Assembly (NCBI RefSeq): GCF_905397435.1
Contig: NZ_CAJPVI010000009.1
Span: 1-64,000 of the forward strand
Reading direction: 5' to 3'
DNA from: Cupriavidus numazuensis
GTDB taxonomy: Bacteria; Pseudomonadota; Gammaproteobacteria; Burkholderiales; Burkholderiaceae
Length of the DNA: 64,000 nucleotides
Notes under the pieces: model-generated
What the model saw: the letters and a program-made list of their open reading frames with translations, nothing else
Databases searched by the model: none
Told to the model about the DNA's origin: nothing
In this document: piece after piece, positions 34,318 through 43,236 of the stretch
Position numbering within the stretch: position 1 is the first letter of the stretch
Layout of the letters: each line of letters begins with the position of its first letter
Position numbers and translations under genes: made by a program

Positions 34318-36174
34318 TCAGAACCAGGCGTCCTGCATATCCAGCGTGGTGCGGTCCAGCGTGGCCAGCAGATCGAGCTGCGGGCCGACCTTGGGCAGTT
34401 CCCAGCGCGAGAAGTACGTGGCCGCGGCGAGCTTGCCGCGATAGAAGGTTTCGTCTTCACCGCTCGCGCCGCCTGCCAGCGCAGCCTGTGCGACCAGTGC
34501 CTGCTCCAGCCAGATCCATGCGACCACCACGTGGCCGAAGGCTTCCAGGTAGATGCTTGCATTGGCGAGCGTCACGTTGGCATCGCCGGCGCTCCACAGC
34601 ACCTTGGTGACTTCCGCCAGGCGTGTCGCCGCGGCACCGAGCGCGCGCGCCTGGCTGCCCAACTCCTTGTCACCGCTCGACAGTGCGCGTTCGCAGGTTT
34701 CGCGCACACGCTCGCCCAGCAGGCGGAATGCGGCGCCGTCCTTCATCACCACCTTGCGGCCCAGCAGGTCCAGGCCCTGGATGCCGTGCGTGCCTTCGTG
34801 GATCGGGTTCAGGCGGTTGTCGCGGTAGAACTGCTCGACGTTGTATTCACGGGTATAGCCATAGCCGCCATGGACCTGGATGGCCAGGTTGTTCGCCTCC
34901 AGGCACCACTGCGACGGCCAGCTCTTCGCGATCGGGGTCAGGATGTCCAGCAGCAGCGAAAGCCGTTCGTGCGCGGCGGCGTCGCCGGTTGCGGCGCGCT
35001 CCTCGTCGACCAGCTTCGCGCAATACAGGTTCAGCGCGAGGCCGCCTTCCACGTAGCTCTTCTGCGCGAGCAGCATGCGGCGGATATCGGCATGCTCGAC
35101 GAGCTTCACCTGTGCGCTCGCGGGATCCTTGCCGCCGGGGCCGACCGGGCGGCCCTGCGGACGGTTGCGCGCATAGTCGACCGCGTGCAGGTAGCCGGTG
35201 TAGCCCAGCATCACCGCGCCAAGGCCCACGCCGATGCGCGCTTCGTTCATCATGTGGAACATGCAGGCCAGGCCCTTGCCGGGCTCGCCGACGAGGTAGC
35301 CAATGGCGCCAGCCTTGCCGCCCGGCTTGTACTTCATGCCTTCGCCGAAGTTCAGCAGGCAGTTCGTGGTGCCGCGATAGCCCATCTTGTGGTTCAGGCC
35401 CGCCAGCACCACGTCGTTGTGCTCGCCGAGCGAGCCGTCCGCATTGACGAGGTACTTCGGCACGATGAACAGCGAGATGCCCTTCACGCCCGGCACCAGC
35501 TTGCCATCCGGCCCCGGAATCTTGGCCAGCACCAGGTGGACAATGTTGTCCGACAACTCATGCTCGCCGGCCGAGATCCACATCTTGTTGCCGCGCAGCC
35601 GGTATTGCGCGCCAAGCGGCGATTCGCCTTCGTACTCGGCCCGCGTGGTGACGTCAGACAGCGACGAACCAGCCTGCGGCTCCGACAGGCACATGGTGCC
35701 GAAGAAGCGGCCATCCATCTCCGGCTTGACGAAGGTATCGATCTGCGCGGGCGTGCCGTGCGTGAGCAGCAGGTTCGCGTTGCCGATGGTCAGGAACGGG
35801 TAGGAGCTCGTGCCGACATTGGCGCCCTTGAAGTACGCAAAGCCTGCTTTCTCGACCAGCACCGGCAACTGCATGCCGCCAATCTCGTAGTCCTGTCCGG
35901 CGGCCATCAACCCGGCCTCGCAGAAGGCCTTCAGCGCCGTGCCGACTTCCGGAATGATGGTGACAGTCTCGCCGTCGAATTCGGGTTCGTGCTGGTCGTT
36001 CTTCTTGTTGTGCGGCGCGAACAGGTCGGTGGCGATCTTCTCGCACGTATCGAGCGCCGCGTCGAAGGTCTCGCGCGAGTGGTCGTTATAGCGTGGGATG
36101 CGGGTCAGCTCGTCCGCCTTGAGCCATTCGTACAGGACGAAGTTCAGGTCACGGCGGGAAAGGATCAGCGACAT
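34318..36174 (-). CDS. Acyl-CoA dehydrogenase (large, about 600-residue type)
   Basis: A 618-residue flavin-dependent acyl-CoA dehydrogenase, longer than the 380-residue core. TMCLSEPQAGSSLSDVTTRA is the FAD-side signature, WISAGEHELSDN follows, and QVHGGYGYTREYNVEQFYRD plus EGTHGIQGLDLLGRK mark the C-terminal catalytic region. The extra 100 residues at each end match the AcdB/DUF-tailed group frequent in Burkholderiales. It makes the trans-2-enoyl-CoA that the FadB-type enzyme would hydrate. Confidence 0.94.
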   Translation of the reverse strand: MSLILSRRDLNFVLYEWLKADELTRIPRYNDHSRETFDAALDTCEKIATDLFAPHNKKNDQHEPEFDGETVTIIPEVGTALKAFCEAGLMAAGQDYEIGGMQLPVLVEKAGFAYFKGANVGTSSYPFLTIGNANLLLTHGTPAQIDTFVKPEMDGRFFGTMCLSEPQAGSSLSDVTTRAEYEGESPLGAQYRLRGNKMWISAGEHELSDNIVHLVLAKIPGPDGKLVPGVKGISLFIVPKYLVNADGSLGEHNDVVLAGLNHKMGYRGTTNCLLNFGEGMKYKPGGKAGAIGYLVGEPGKGLACMFHMMNEARIGVGLGAVMLGYTGYLHAVDYARNRPQGRPVGPGGKDPASAQVKLVEHADIRRMLLAQKSYVEGGLALNLYCAKLVDEERAATGDAAAHERLSLLLDILTPIAKSWPSQWCLEANNLAIQVHGGYGYTREYNVEQFYRDNRLNPIHEGTHGIQGLDLLGRKVVMKDGAAFRLLGERVRETCERALSSGDKELGSQARALGAAATRLAEVTKVLWSAGDANVTLANASIYLEAFGHVVVAWIWLEQALVAQAALAGGASGEDETFYRGKLAAATYFSRWELPKVGPQLDLLATLDRTTLDMQDAWF

Positions 36175-36337
36175 GGTGTCTCCATGCGGGGCGCTGCGTG
36201 GCGCACCGCGGTTCTTCTTGTCTTGCTGGCGCGTCCGAGGGTGCGAGAAATCCCTATGGAATGGGAATGACCCTGGAGCGGTACTGAGTTTGTTGCGTTT
36301 GCAGGAGCGCCTGCCCTTGGATGACGACGTGCGTGCC

Positions 36338-36458
36338 CCCTCTCCCGCTTGCGGGAGAGGGTTGGGGAGAGGGCCCGCGTCTCCATGAAATACGGCGCGT
36401 TCAGTACTGCCGATGCCTGCCCTCTCCCCCGGCCCCTCTCCCGCAAGCGGGAGAGGGG
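36338..36458. repeat. REP doublet (REPIN-like), copy 2
   Basis: Same layout and length as the copy at 21139. Stems are CCCTCTCCCGC / GCGGGAGAGGG (36338-36361) and CCCCTCTCCCGC / GCGGGAGAGGGG (36433-36458), with inverted flanks GGTTGGGGAGAGGGC and GCCCTCTCCCCCGGCC. The central 40 bases differ from copy 1. It fills most of the 303-base gap between the thiolase and acyl-CoA dehydrogenase genes, which run in the same direction. The remaining 36175-36337 shows no clear feature. Confidence 0.92.
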
Positions 36459-36477
36459 CGCAAACAAGGGTCAGCCC

Positions 36478-37656
36478 TTACAGCACTTCAAACAGCCCAG
36501 CCGCGCCCTGCCCGCCGCCGATGCACATGGTCACCACCACGTACTTCACGCCGCGGCGCTTGCCCTCGATCAGCGCATGGCCGACCAGGCGCGCGCCCGA
36601 CACGCCATACGGGTGGCCCACGGCGATGGCGCCGCCATTGACGTTCAGGCGATCCATCGGGATGCCCAGCTTGTCGGCGCAATACAGCACCTGCACGGCG
36701 AAGGCTTCGTTGAGCTCCCACAGGCCGATGTCGTCGACCTTCAGGCCGGCCTTCTTCAGCAGCTTGGGCACCGCGAACACCGGGCCGATACCCATTTCAT
36801 CGGGCTCGCAACCAGCCACGGCGAAGCCACGGAACACGCCCAGCGGCTGCAGGCCCTTGGCGGCGGCGACGCGCGCGTTCATCACCACGGCAGCCGAAGC
36901 GCCGTCCGAAAACTGCGACGCATTGCCGGCGGTGACTACGCCACCGGGCATGGCAGTACGGATCTTCGACACGGCTTCCAGCGTGGTGTCGCCGCGGATG
37001 CCTTCGTCGCGGTCGAGCGTGACTTCCTTGGTGATCAGCTGGCCCGTGGACTTGTCAGCCACGCCTGCGAGCACCGTGATCGGCACGATCTCGTCCTTGA
37101 ACTTGCCGGCTTCCTGGGCGGCGGCGGCGCGCTGCTGGCTGCGCACACCGTACTCGTCCTGGCGATCCTTCGAGACGTTGTAGCGCTTGGCCACGTTCTC
37201 GGCGGTCTGGAGCATGTTCCAGTAGATTTCCGGCTTGTTCTTGACCAGCCACGGATCAGCGAGCATGTGGCGGTTCATTTCCGACTGCACGCAGGAGATG
37301 CTCTCCACGCCGCCGGCCACGAAGATGTCGCCTTCGTCGGCGATCACGCGCTGCGCGGCCATGGCAATGGTCTGCAGGCCGGACGAGCAGAAGCGGTTCA
37401 CGGTCGCACCCGGCACGGTAACCGGGCAACCAGCGCGCAATGCGATCTGGCGAGCGATGTTGGAGCCGGTGGCGCCTTCGGGGTTGGCACAGCCCATCAG
37501 CACGTCTTCGACTTCGCCGGCTTCGATCTTTGCGCGCGCAATGGCGTGTTCCACAGCGTGGCCGCCGAGCGTCGCGCCGTGGGTCATGTTGAACGCGCCC
37601 TTCCAGCTCTTGGCCAGCCCGGTGCGGGCGGTGGATACGATGACTGCCTCGTTCAT
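36478..37656 (-). CDS. Acetyl-CoA C-acyltransferase (thiolase)
   Basis: A 392-residue thiolase. The acyl-accepting cysteine is in [14 protein letters not shown], the histidine in [12 protein letters not shown] and the second cysteine in [14 protein letters not shown]. It should cleave 3-oxoacyl-CoA with CoA to end each beta-oxidation round, in partnership with the FadB-type enzyme two genes upstream. The ATG at 37656 has GAGGAG six bases upstream. Confidence 0.94.
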   Translation of the reverse strand: MNEAVIVSTARTGLAKSWKGAFNMTHGATLGGHAVEHAIARAKIEAGEVEDVLMGCANPEGATGSNIARQIALRAGCPVTVPGATVNRFCSSGLQTIAMAAQRVIADEGDIFVAGGVESISCVQSEMNRHMLADPWLVKNKPEIYWNMLQTAENVAKRYNVSKDRQDEYGVRSQQRAAAAQEAGKFKDEIVPITVLAGVADKSTGQLITKEVTLDRDEGIRGDTTLEAVSKIRTAMPGGVVTAGNASQFSDGASAAVVMNARVAAAKGLQPLGVFRGFAVAGCEPDEMGIGPVFAVPKLLKKAGLKVDDIGLWELNEAFAVQVLYCADKLGIPMDRLNVNGGAIAVGHPYGVSGARLVGHALIEGKRRGVKYVVVTMCIGGGQGAAGLFEVL

Positions 37657-37703
37657 GTCTTGCTCCTCGGAATCTTGGTGTCTTTCAGTTCGGTTGATTC
37701 GGT

Positions 37704-38342
37704 TCAGCCCTGGGCTTGCAGCAGTTCGGCCGAGCGGATGCGCGTGACGCCTGCGGCGGCGAGGTCCTGCCATGCCTGAGCCAGCGACCCGTTCAGGTCG
37801 ATGGCACGGCACGCGTCCTCGATCACCACGGCGTCGAAGCCCGCGGCGCGCGCATCGAGCGCGCTCCACGCCACGCAGTAGTCCGTCGCCAGTCCGGCCA
37901 GGAACACGCGCTTCACGCCGTGTTCGCGCAGGTAGCCGGCCAGTCCGGTACGCGTGCTGCGGTCCGCTTCCAGGAAGGCGGAGTAGCTGTCCACGCGCGT
38001 GTGGTGGCCCTTGCGGATCACCATGCGGGCGTGGGGCACATCCAGAGCGGCGTGAAATGCCGCACCTGGTGTGTCCTGCACGCAATGGACCGGCCACAGC
38101 ACCTGCTGGCCATACGGCAACGCGAGCATCTGGAACGGCTCGGTGCCGGCATGGTTGGCGGCAAATGAGACATGGTCCGCCGGGTGCCAGTCCTGCGTCA
38201 GCACCACGTGCGGGAATGCATGCGCGAGCTGGTTGACGACAGGCACGATCTCATCGCCACGCGGCACGGCAAGCGCGCCGCCTGGCATGAAGTCGTTCTG
38301 CACGTCGACCACCAGCAGGCAGTCATCCGGACCGGGTCTCAT
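37704..38342 (-). CDS. pncA: Nicotinamidase
   Basis: A 212-residue cysteine hydrolase that converts nicotinamide to nicotinate for NAD salvage. The triad is readable: Asp in [10 protein letters not shown], Lys in [17 protein letters not shown], Cys in [14 protein letters not shown]. Metal ligands lie in [12 protein letters not shown] (D, H, H). The position is odd: 34 bases after the FadB-type gene and 47 before the thiolase gene, so it seems to be transcribed with beta-oxidation enzymes. Confidence 0.93.
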   Translation of the reverse strand: MRPGPDDCLLVVDVQNDFMPGGALAVPRGDEIVPVVNQLAHAFPHVVLTQDWHPADHVSFAANHAGTEPFQMLALPYGQQVLWPVHCVQDTPGAAFHAALDVPHARMVIRKGHHTRVDSYSAFLEADRSTRTGLAGYLREHGVKRVFLAGLATDYCVAWSALDARAAGFDAVVIEDACRAIDLNGSLAQAWQDLAAAGVTRIRSAELLQAQG

Positions 38343-38376
38343 GTTCGCCTCCGTCAGCCTTGCTGCTGCCTTGGCT

Positions 38377-40458
38377 TCAGTCGTTGAAGCCCTTGCCCTC
38401 GTCCGCCAGCTTCTGCAGCAGCGGAGCGACTTGCCAGGCTTCGCCGTGGTAGCCCTTGGCGTACTTCTTCATGGACAGCGCGACGTTGTACAGGCCGACC
38501 TGGTCGGCGTACAGCATCGGGCCGCCGCGGAACAGCGGGAAGCCGTAGCCGGTCAGGTACACCATGTCGATATCCGAGGCCTTCGAAGCAATGCCTTCTT
38601 CCAGGATCTTCGCGCCTTCGTTGACCAGCGCGAACACCAGGCGCTCGACGATCTCCTCGTCGGAAATCTTGCGGCGCGTAATGCCAAGGTCCTTGGAGTG
38701 CTGAACGATCATGTCGTTGACCTGCTGGTTCGGGTACGGCTTGCGGTCGCCCGCCTTGTAGTCGTACCAGCCCGCGCCGGTCTTCTGGCCATAGCGGCCC
38801 ATTTCGCACAGCAGGTCAGCGGTCTTGCTGTACTGGATGTCCGGCTTGTCCACCGCGCGGCGCTTGCGGATCGCCCAGCCGATGTCGTTGCCAGCCAGGT
38901 CGCCCATGCGGAACGGGCCCATGGCGAAACCGAACTTTTCGATGGCACGGTCGACCTGCTCCGGCAGCGCGCCTTCGTCCAGCAGGTAGCCGGCCTGGCG
39001 GCTGTACTGCTCGATCATGCGGTTGCCGATAAAGCCGTCGCACACGCCCGACACCACGGCGGTCTTCTTGATCTTCTTGCCGATCGCCATCACGGTGGCC
39101 AGCACGTCCTTGCCGGTCTTCGCGCCGCGCACCACTTCCAGCAGCTTCATCACGTTGGCCGGGCTGAAGAAGTGCATGCCGACCACGTCCTGCGGACGCT
39201 TGGTGAACGAGGCGATCTTGTCCACATCGAGCGTCGAGGTGTTCGAAGCCAGGATCGCGCCTTCCTTCATCACCTCGTCCAGCTTCTTGAAGACGATTTC
39301 CTTGACGCCCATTTCTTCGAACACGGCCTCGATGACCATGTCGGCGTCCTTGATGTCGTCATAGGACAGCGTGGTCGACAGCAGGCCCATGCGCTGCTCG
39401 ACCTTTTCCTGCGTGAGCTTGCCCTTCTTGGCGCTGTTCTCGTAGTTCTTGCGGATGATGCCAATGCCGCGGTCCAGCGCTTCCTGCTTGGTTTCCAGGA
39501 TGGTCACCGGAATGCCCGCGTTCAGGAAGTTCATGCTGATGCCGCCGCCCATCGTGCCGGCGCCGATCACGGCGATCTTCTCGATCTTGCGGACCGGCGT
39601 GTCCGACGGCACGTCCGGGATCTTGCTCGCGGCACGCTCGCCGAAGAACGCATGGCGCAGTGCGCGCGATTCCGGCGTGGTCACGAGGTACAGGAAGCCA
39701 TCGCGCTCTTCCTTCAGGCCTTGCTCGAACGGCTTGAGCGAGCCGGCCACGGCTTCCAGGCACTTCAGCGGCGCCGGGAAGTTCTTGGCCATGGCGCCCA
39801 CAGTGGTCTTGGCAAAGCCGAGGAAACCTTCCGCGTTCTCGTGGCGAACCTTCAGGTCGCGCACCTTCGGGTACGGGCCGGGCGCAGCCGCGACGCTCTG
39901 GGCAAATTTGACGGCGGCGGGCAGCACATCGCCATCGACGATTTCATCGAACAGCTTGGTGCCGGCGAACTTCTCGGACGGCACGGCGGTGCCCGACACG
40001 ATCATGTTGGCGGCGGCTTCCAGGCCGATCACGCGCGGCAGGCGCTGCGTGCCGCCGGCGCCGGGCAGCAGGCCCAGCTTCACTTCCGGCAGCGCGATCT
40101 GCGCGCCCTTCGAAGCCACGCGATAGTTACAGCCCAGGGCCAGTTCCAGGCCACCGCCCATTGCCACCGAGTGGACTGCGGCCACCACCGGCTTGGACGA
40201 ACCCTCGATCACGCGGATCACCGAATGCAGCGTCGGCTCCTGCGTGGCCTTGGGCGTGTTGAATTCGCGGATATCGGCGCCGCCCGAGAATGCCTTGCCG
40301 GCGCCGGTGATGACGATGGCCTTGACGGCCGCATCGTCCAGCGCACGGGTCATGCCATCGACGATGCCAAGCCGGGTGCTGTGACCCAGTCCGTTGACAG
40401 GAGGATTGTCGAGCGTGATGACGGCTACGCCGTCCTGAACCTGATACTGCGCTGTCAT
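38377..40458 (-). CDS. FadB-type bifunctional enoyl-CoA hydratase / 3-hydroxyacyl-CoA dehydrogenase
   Basis: A 693-residue two-enzyme protein. The crotonase half (about 1-190) has ITGAGKAFSGGADIREF and the glutamate in GLLPGAGGTQRLPRVIG. The NAD-binding half begins IAVIGAGTMGGGISMNFLNA near residue 305, with HFFSPANVMKLLEVV and a C-terminal helical dimer region. It hydrates 2-enoyl-CoA and oxidises the 3-hydroxy product. I chose the ATG at 40458 (AAGGA upstream) over one 22 codons earlier. First gene of the array, with a promoter and operator at 40633-40661. Confidence 0.93.
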   Translation of the reverse strand: MTAQYQVQDGVAVITLDNPPVNGLGHSTRLGIVDGMTRALDDAAVKAIVITGAGKAFSGGADIREFNTPKATQEPTLHSVIRVIEGSSKPVVAAVHSVAMGGGLELALGCNYRVASKGAQIALPEVKLGLLPGAGGTQRLPRVIGLEAAANMIVSGTAVPSEKFAGTKLFDEIVDGDVLPAAVKFAQSVAAAPGPYPKVRDLKVRHENAEGFLGFAKTTVGAMAKNFPAPLKCLEAVAGSLKPFEQGLKEERDGFLYLVTTPESRALRHAFFGERAASKIPDVPSDTPVRKIEKIAVIGAGTMGGGISMNFLNAGIPVTILETKQEALDRGIGIIRKNYENSAKKGKLTQEKVEQRMGLLSTTLSYDDIKDADMVIEAVFEEMGVKEIVFKKLDEVMKEGAILASNTSTLDVDKIASFTKRPQDVVGMHFFSPANVMKLLEVVRGAKTGKDVLATVMAIGKKIKKTAVVSGVCDGFIGNRMIEQYSRQAGYLLDEGALPEQVDRAIEKFGFAMGPFRMGDLAGNDIGWAIRKRRAVDKPDIQYSKTADLLCEMGRYGQKTGAGWYDYKAGDRKPYPNQQVNDMIVQHSKDLGITRRKISDEEIVERLVFALVNEGAKILEEGIASKASDIDMVYLTGYGFPLFRGGPMLYADQVGLYNVALSMKKYAKGYHGEAWQVAPLLQKLADEGKGFND

Positions 40459-40632
40459 GCTGGTTCCTTTGGTGTCTTGGGTTGTCTCGGGATTCGAATT
40501 CTCGAATATGGTTGTTTGCTGCATTGCCGGCCTGTCTCGGCCGCTTCACCACTAGCAGCCGAAGCCGCGATGGAAGGGTAAACCCTCCGCATTCCCACGC
40601 CCGACAAGCGTTTCAGCCGACGGGCGAAACAC

Positions 40633-40661
40633 AGCATACACAAAATAGCACGGTCGTTCAA
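40633..40661 (-). promoter_or_regulatory. Promoter of the FadB array with overlapping TetR-type operator
   Basis: On the minus strand TTGAAC (40661-40656) and TATGCT (40638-40633) are spaced by 17 bases, a good sigma-70 pair about 175 bases before the start codon. GAACGACCGTGC, a 10-of-12 match to the palindrome at 24029, starts inside the -35 box, the classic position for repression. Confidence 0.6.
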
Positions 40662-40742
40662 TTTTAATTTTTGCGGAATTTGACCACCATGCGCACGCTT
40701 TATTTCGCCCCTTCGCCGCGTGCATAGGCCCAGGGCTGCCAA

Positions 40743-40765
40743 CCTTGCCTAAACGCTTGGCAAGG
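40743..40765. other. Inverted repeat in the FadB-lysP intergenic region
   Basis: CCTTGCC and GGCAAGG pair perfectly around TAAACGCTT. It lies in the 502-base gap (40459-40960) between the divergent FadB-type and permease genes. It could be an operator for the permease gene; no other support. The rest of the gap, apart from the two promoters listed, shows nothing clear. Confidence 0.35.
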
Positions 40766-40849
40766 CAATAAATCGCGGAAACGCCTCATGCCGCTTACAG
40801 CACTTTCCCAATATCGAGGCAGGGAATCAGGGCCAGTATGCGACTTTAT

Positions 40850-40877
40850 TTGACGCGGACGCGCGATCCGCTAAAAA
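40850..40877 (+). promoter_or_regulatory. Candidate promoter of the lysP-like gene
   Basis: TTGACG (40850-40855) and TAAAAA (40872-40877) are separated by 16 bases, about 80 bases upstream of the start codon. The -35 box is good and the -10 box weak. Confidence 0.38.
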
Positions 40878-40960
40878 AGACACGTTAGACTCGCGGCTTT
40901 TCATTTTTCGGCCCCGGACATCCACAAGTTGTCCAGGCAGGCGAAGTTCCAGCGACCCTG

Positions 40961-42481
40961 ATGTCTTCCCACTCCCACCCTCATCCTCACCAGCATCCGG
41001 TCGTCGAGCACGACGACCTCCAGCGCAAGCTCAAGGCGCGCCATCTGACCATGATCGCGATCGGCGGCGCGGTTGGCACCGGACTGTTCGTCGCATCCGG
41101 CGCCTCCATCGCACAGGCTGGTCCCGGCGGCGCGCTGCTGATGTACGCCCTGCTCGGCTTCATGGTGTACTGCCTGATGACCAGCCTTGGCGAACTGGCC
41201 GTCCATATGCCCGTGGCCGGCTCGTTCGTCACCTACAGCGCGCTCTATGTCGAGGAAGGCTTCGGCTTTGCGCTCGGCTGGAATTACTGGTTCAGCCTGG
41301 CCGTGACCATCGCAGTGGAACTCACCGCCGCGCAACTGGTGATGCAGTTCTGGTTCCCCGGCATGCCCGGCATGGTCTGGAGCGCGGGCTTCCTGCTGCT
41401 GATGTTCGCGCTCAACGCGTTCTCGGTGCGCGGCTTCGGCGAAGCCGAGTACTGGTTCGCGCTGATCAAGGTGATCACGGTCATCGTGTTCCTGGGCGTG
41501 GGCCTGCTGATGATCTTCGGCATCATGAAGGGCGGCCCGCAATCCGGCTGGCACAACTTCACCATCGGCGATGCGCCGTTCGTGGGCGGCATTCCCGCCA
41601 TGATCGGCGTGGCAATGATTGCCGGGTTCTCCTTCCAGGGCACCGAAACGGTTGGCGTGGCCGCAGGCGAGGCACAAGACCCGGCCAGGACGATCCCGCG
41701 CGCGATCCGCCAGACCTTCTGGCGCATCCTGCTGTTCTATGTGATCGCCATTCTGGTCATCGGCGTGCTGATTCCCTATACCGATCCGAACCTGCTGCGC
41801 AATGACGTGACCGACGTCGGCGTGAGCCCGTTCGCGCTGGTGTTCCGCCAGGCGGGACTGGCCTTTGCCGCCGGCCTGATGAATGCCGTGGTGCTGACCG
41901 CGCTGCTGTCGGCGGGCACGTCGAGCATGTACGTGTCCACGCGCATTCTCTACGGCCTGGCCGTCAGCGGGCGCGCCCCGCGCTGGCTCGGCAAGCTGAC
42001 CGCGAACGGCGTACCGTTCAATGCGCTGCTGATCACCACCGCCATTGGTGCGCTGTGCTTCTTCAGCTCCCTGTTCGGTGACAAGGCCGTGTACCTGTGG
42101 CTGCTGAACACATCGGCGATGACGGGCTTCTTCGCGTGGTTCGGCATTGCCCTGAGCCACTACCGCTTCCGCCGCGGACTGGTCTATCAAGGCTATGACG
42201 TCAGCGCGCTGGCCTACCGCTCGCCGCTCTATCCATTCGGCCCGATCTTCGCCGGCGTGCTGTGCCTGGTGATCGTGGCGGGACAGAACTACCAGGCGTT
42301 CGCGGATATCCCGAACCGCTGGCCTGAGATCATCGCGACGTATATCGGCGTACCGGTGTTTTTGGCGCTGTGGCTTGGCTACCGCATCGTCAGGAAGACG
42401 CGGCTGATCGACTATGAGGACATGCCGTTCGAGTTGCCGAAGACGGCAAAAGTCGTTGCCCGGCAAGCAGCACAAGTGTGA
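40961..42481 (+). CDS. lysP: Amino acid permease, LysP-type (lysine)
   Basis: A 506-residue permease of the AAT family with about twelve transmembrane helices. ELKARHLTMIAIGGAVGTGL-like opening, PGGALLMYALLGFMVYCLMT, WNYWFSLAVTIAVELTAAQL and FSFQGTETVGVAAGEAQDPA follow E. coli LysP closely along the whole length, including SHYRFRRG and the IPYTDPNLLRNDV loop. The cytoplasmic N-terminus is His/Pro-rich (SHSHPHPHQHP), which E. coli LysP lacks. Lysine is the best guess for the substrate. Divergent from the FadB array and convergent with livF. Confidence 0.88.
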   Translation: MSSHSHPHPHQHPVVEHDDLQRKLKARHLTMIAIGGAVGTGLFVASGASIAQAGPGGALLMYALLGFMVYCLMTSLGELAVHMPVAGSFVTYSALYVEEGFGFALGWNYWFSLAVTIAVELTAAQLVMQFWFPGMPGMVWSAGFLLLMFALNAFSVRGFGEAEYWFALIKVITVIVFLGVGLLMIFGIMKGGPQSGWHNFTIGDAPFVGGIPAMIGVAMIAGFSFQGTETVGVAAGEAQDPARTIPRAIRQTFWRILLFYVIAILVIGVLIPYTDPNLLRNDVTDVGVSPFALVFRQAGLAFAAGLMNAVVLTALLSAGTSSMYVSTRILYGLAVSGRAPRWLGKLTANGVPFNALLITTAIGALCFFSSLFGDKAVYLWLLNTSAMTGFFAWFGIALSHYRFRRGLVYQGYDVSALAYRSPLYPFGPIFAGVLCLVIVAGQNYQAFADIPNRWPEIIATYIGVPVFLALWLGYRIVRKTRLIDYEDMPFELPKTAKVVARQAAQV

Positions 42482-42522
42482 TGTCAGGCGCGTCCGGCCC
42501 GCACCGGACGCAACCTGCGGCA

Positions 42523-43236
42523 CTACACCTCCAGCCACTCCTTGCGCACCTGCGCATTGGCCTTCAGCTCGGTCGGCGTGCCCTCGAACACGATATGGCC
42601 ATGGCCCATCACATACACGCGCTGCGAGATATCGAGCGCGATCGCCAGCTTCTGCTCGATCAGCAGCACCGACACGCCACGCTCCTTCAGCGTCTTGAGG
42701 TAGTCGCCGACCAGCGTCACGATCATCGGCGCCAGGCCCTCGGTGGGCTCGTCGATCAGGATCAGGTCGGGATCGCCCATCAGCGTGCGGCACAGCGTCA
42801 GCATCTGCTGCTCGCCGCCTGACAGCACGCCTGCCGCGGTGTTCTCGCGTTCCTTCAGGCGCGGGAACATCTGGAACATGTCGTTGATGGACCAGCGCGG
42901 CTTCGACTGACGCGGGTTGCGCTTTTCACCGAGCAGCAGGTTCTGGCGCACGGTCAGCGTCGGGAAGATGTCGCGATTCTCGGGCACATAGCCGATGCCG
43001 AGATGCGCAATCTCGAAGGTACGGCGTCCGAGGATTTCCTCGTCGCGGAAGCGCACCGATCCTTCCGCCTTGACCATGCCGAGGATCGCCTTGGCCATGG
43101 TCGACCGCCCCACGCCGTTGCGCCCGAGCAGCGCAACGATCTCGCCCTCATCGATGTGCGCATCCACGCCGTGCAGGATATGGCTCTTGCCGTAATAGGC
43201 ATGCAGCCCCTGGACTTCCAGCATGCGTTTTGCCAT
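42523..43236 (-). CDS. livF: ABC transporter ATP-binding protein LivF
   Basis: A 237-residue ATPase of the branched-chain amino acid type (HAAT) transporters. The signature motif is VLSGGEQQML, Walker B is PDLILIDEPTEGLAP, and the H-loop position carries Gln (LIEQKLAIAL) as usual in LivF. The Walker A reads GRNGVGRST, with arginine where lysine is standard. It overlaps livG at TGATG. Last gene of the livK-livH-livM-livG-livF operon. Confidence 0.93.
   Translation of the reverse strand: MAKRMLEVQGLHAYYGKSHILHGVDAHIDEGEIVALLGRNGVGRSTMAKAILGMVKAEGSVRFRDEEILGRRTFEIAHLGIGYVPENRDIFPTLTVRQNLLLGEKRNPRQSKPRWSINDMFQMFPRLKERENTAAGVLSGGEQQMLTLCRTLMGDPDLILIDEPTEGLAPMIVTLVGDYLKTLKERGVSVLLIEQKLAIALDISQRVYVMGHGHIVFEGTPTELKANAQVRKEWLEV

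Noticed and set aside
43081-43140. Loss of Walker A lysine read as a decayed livF
   Set aside because: The frame is intact, all other motifs are normal, the gene is translationally coupled to livG, and arginine at this position is, as far as I recall, known in related LivF proteins.
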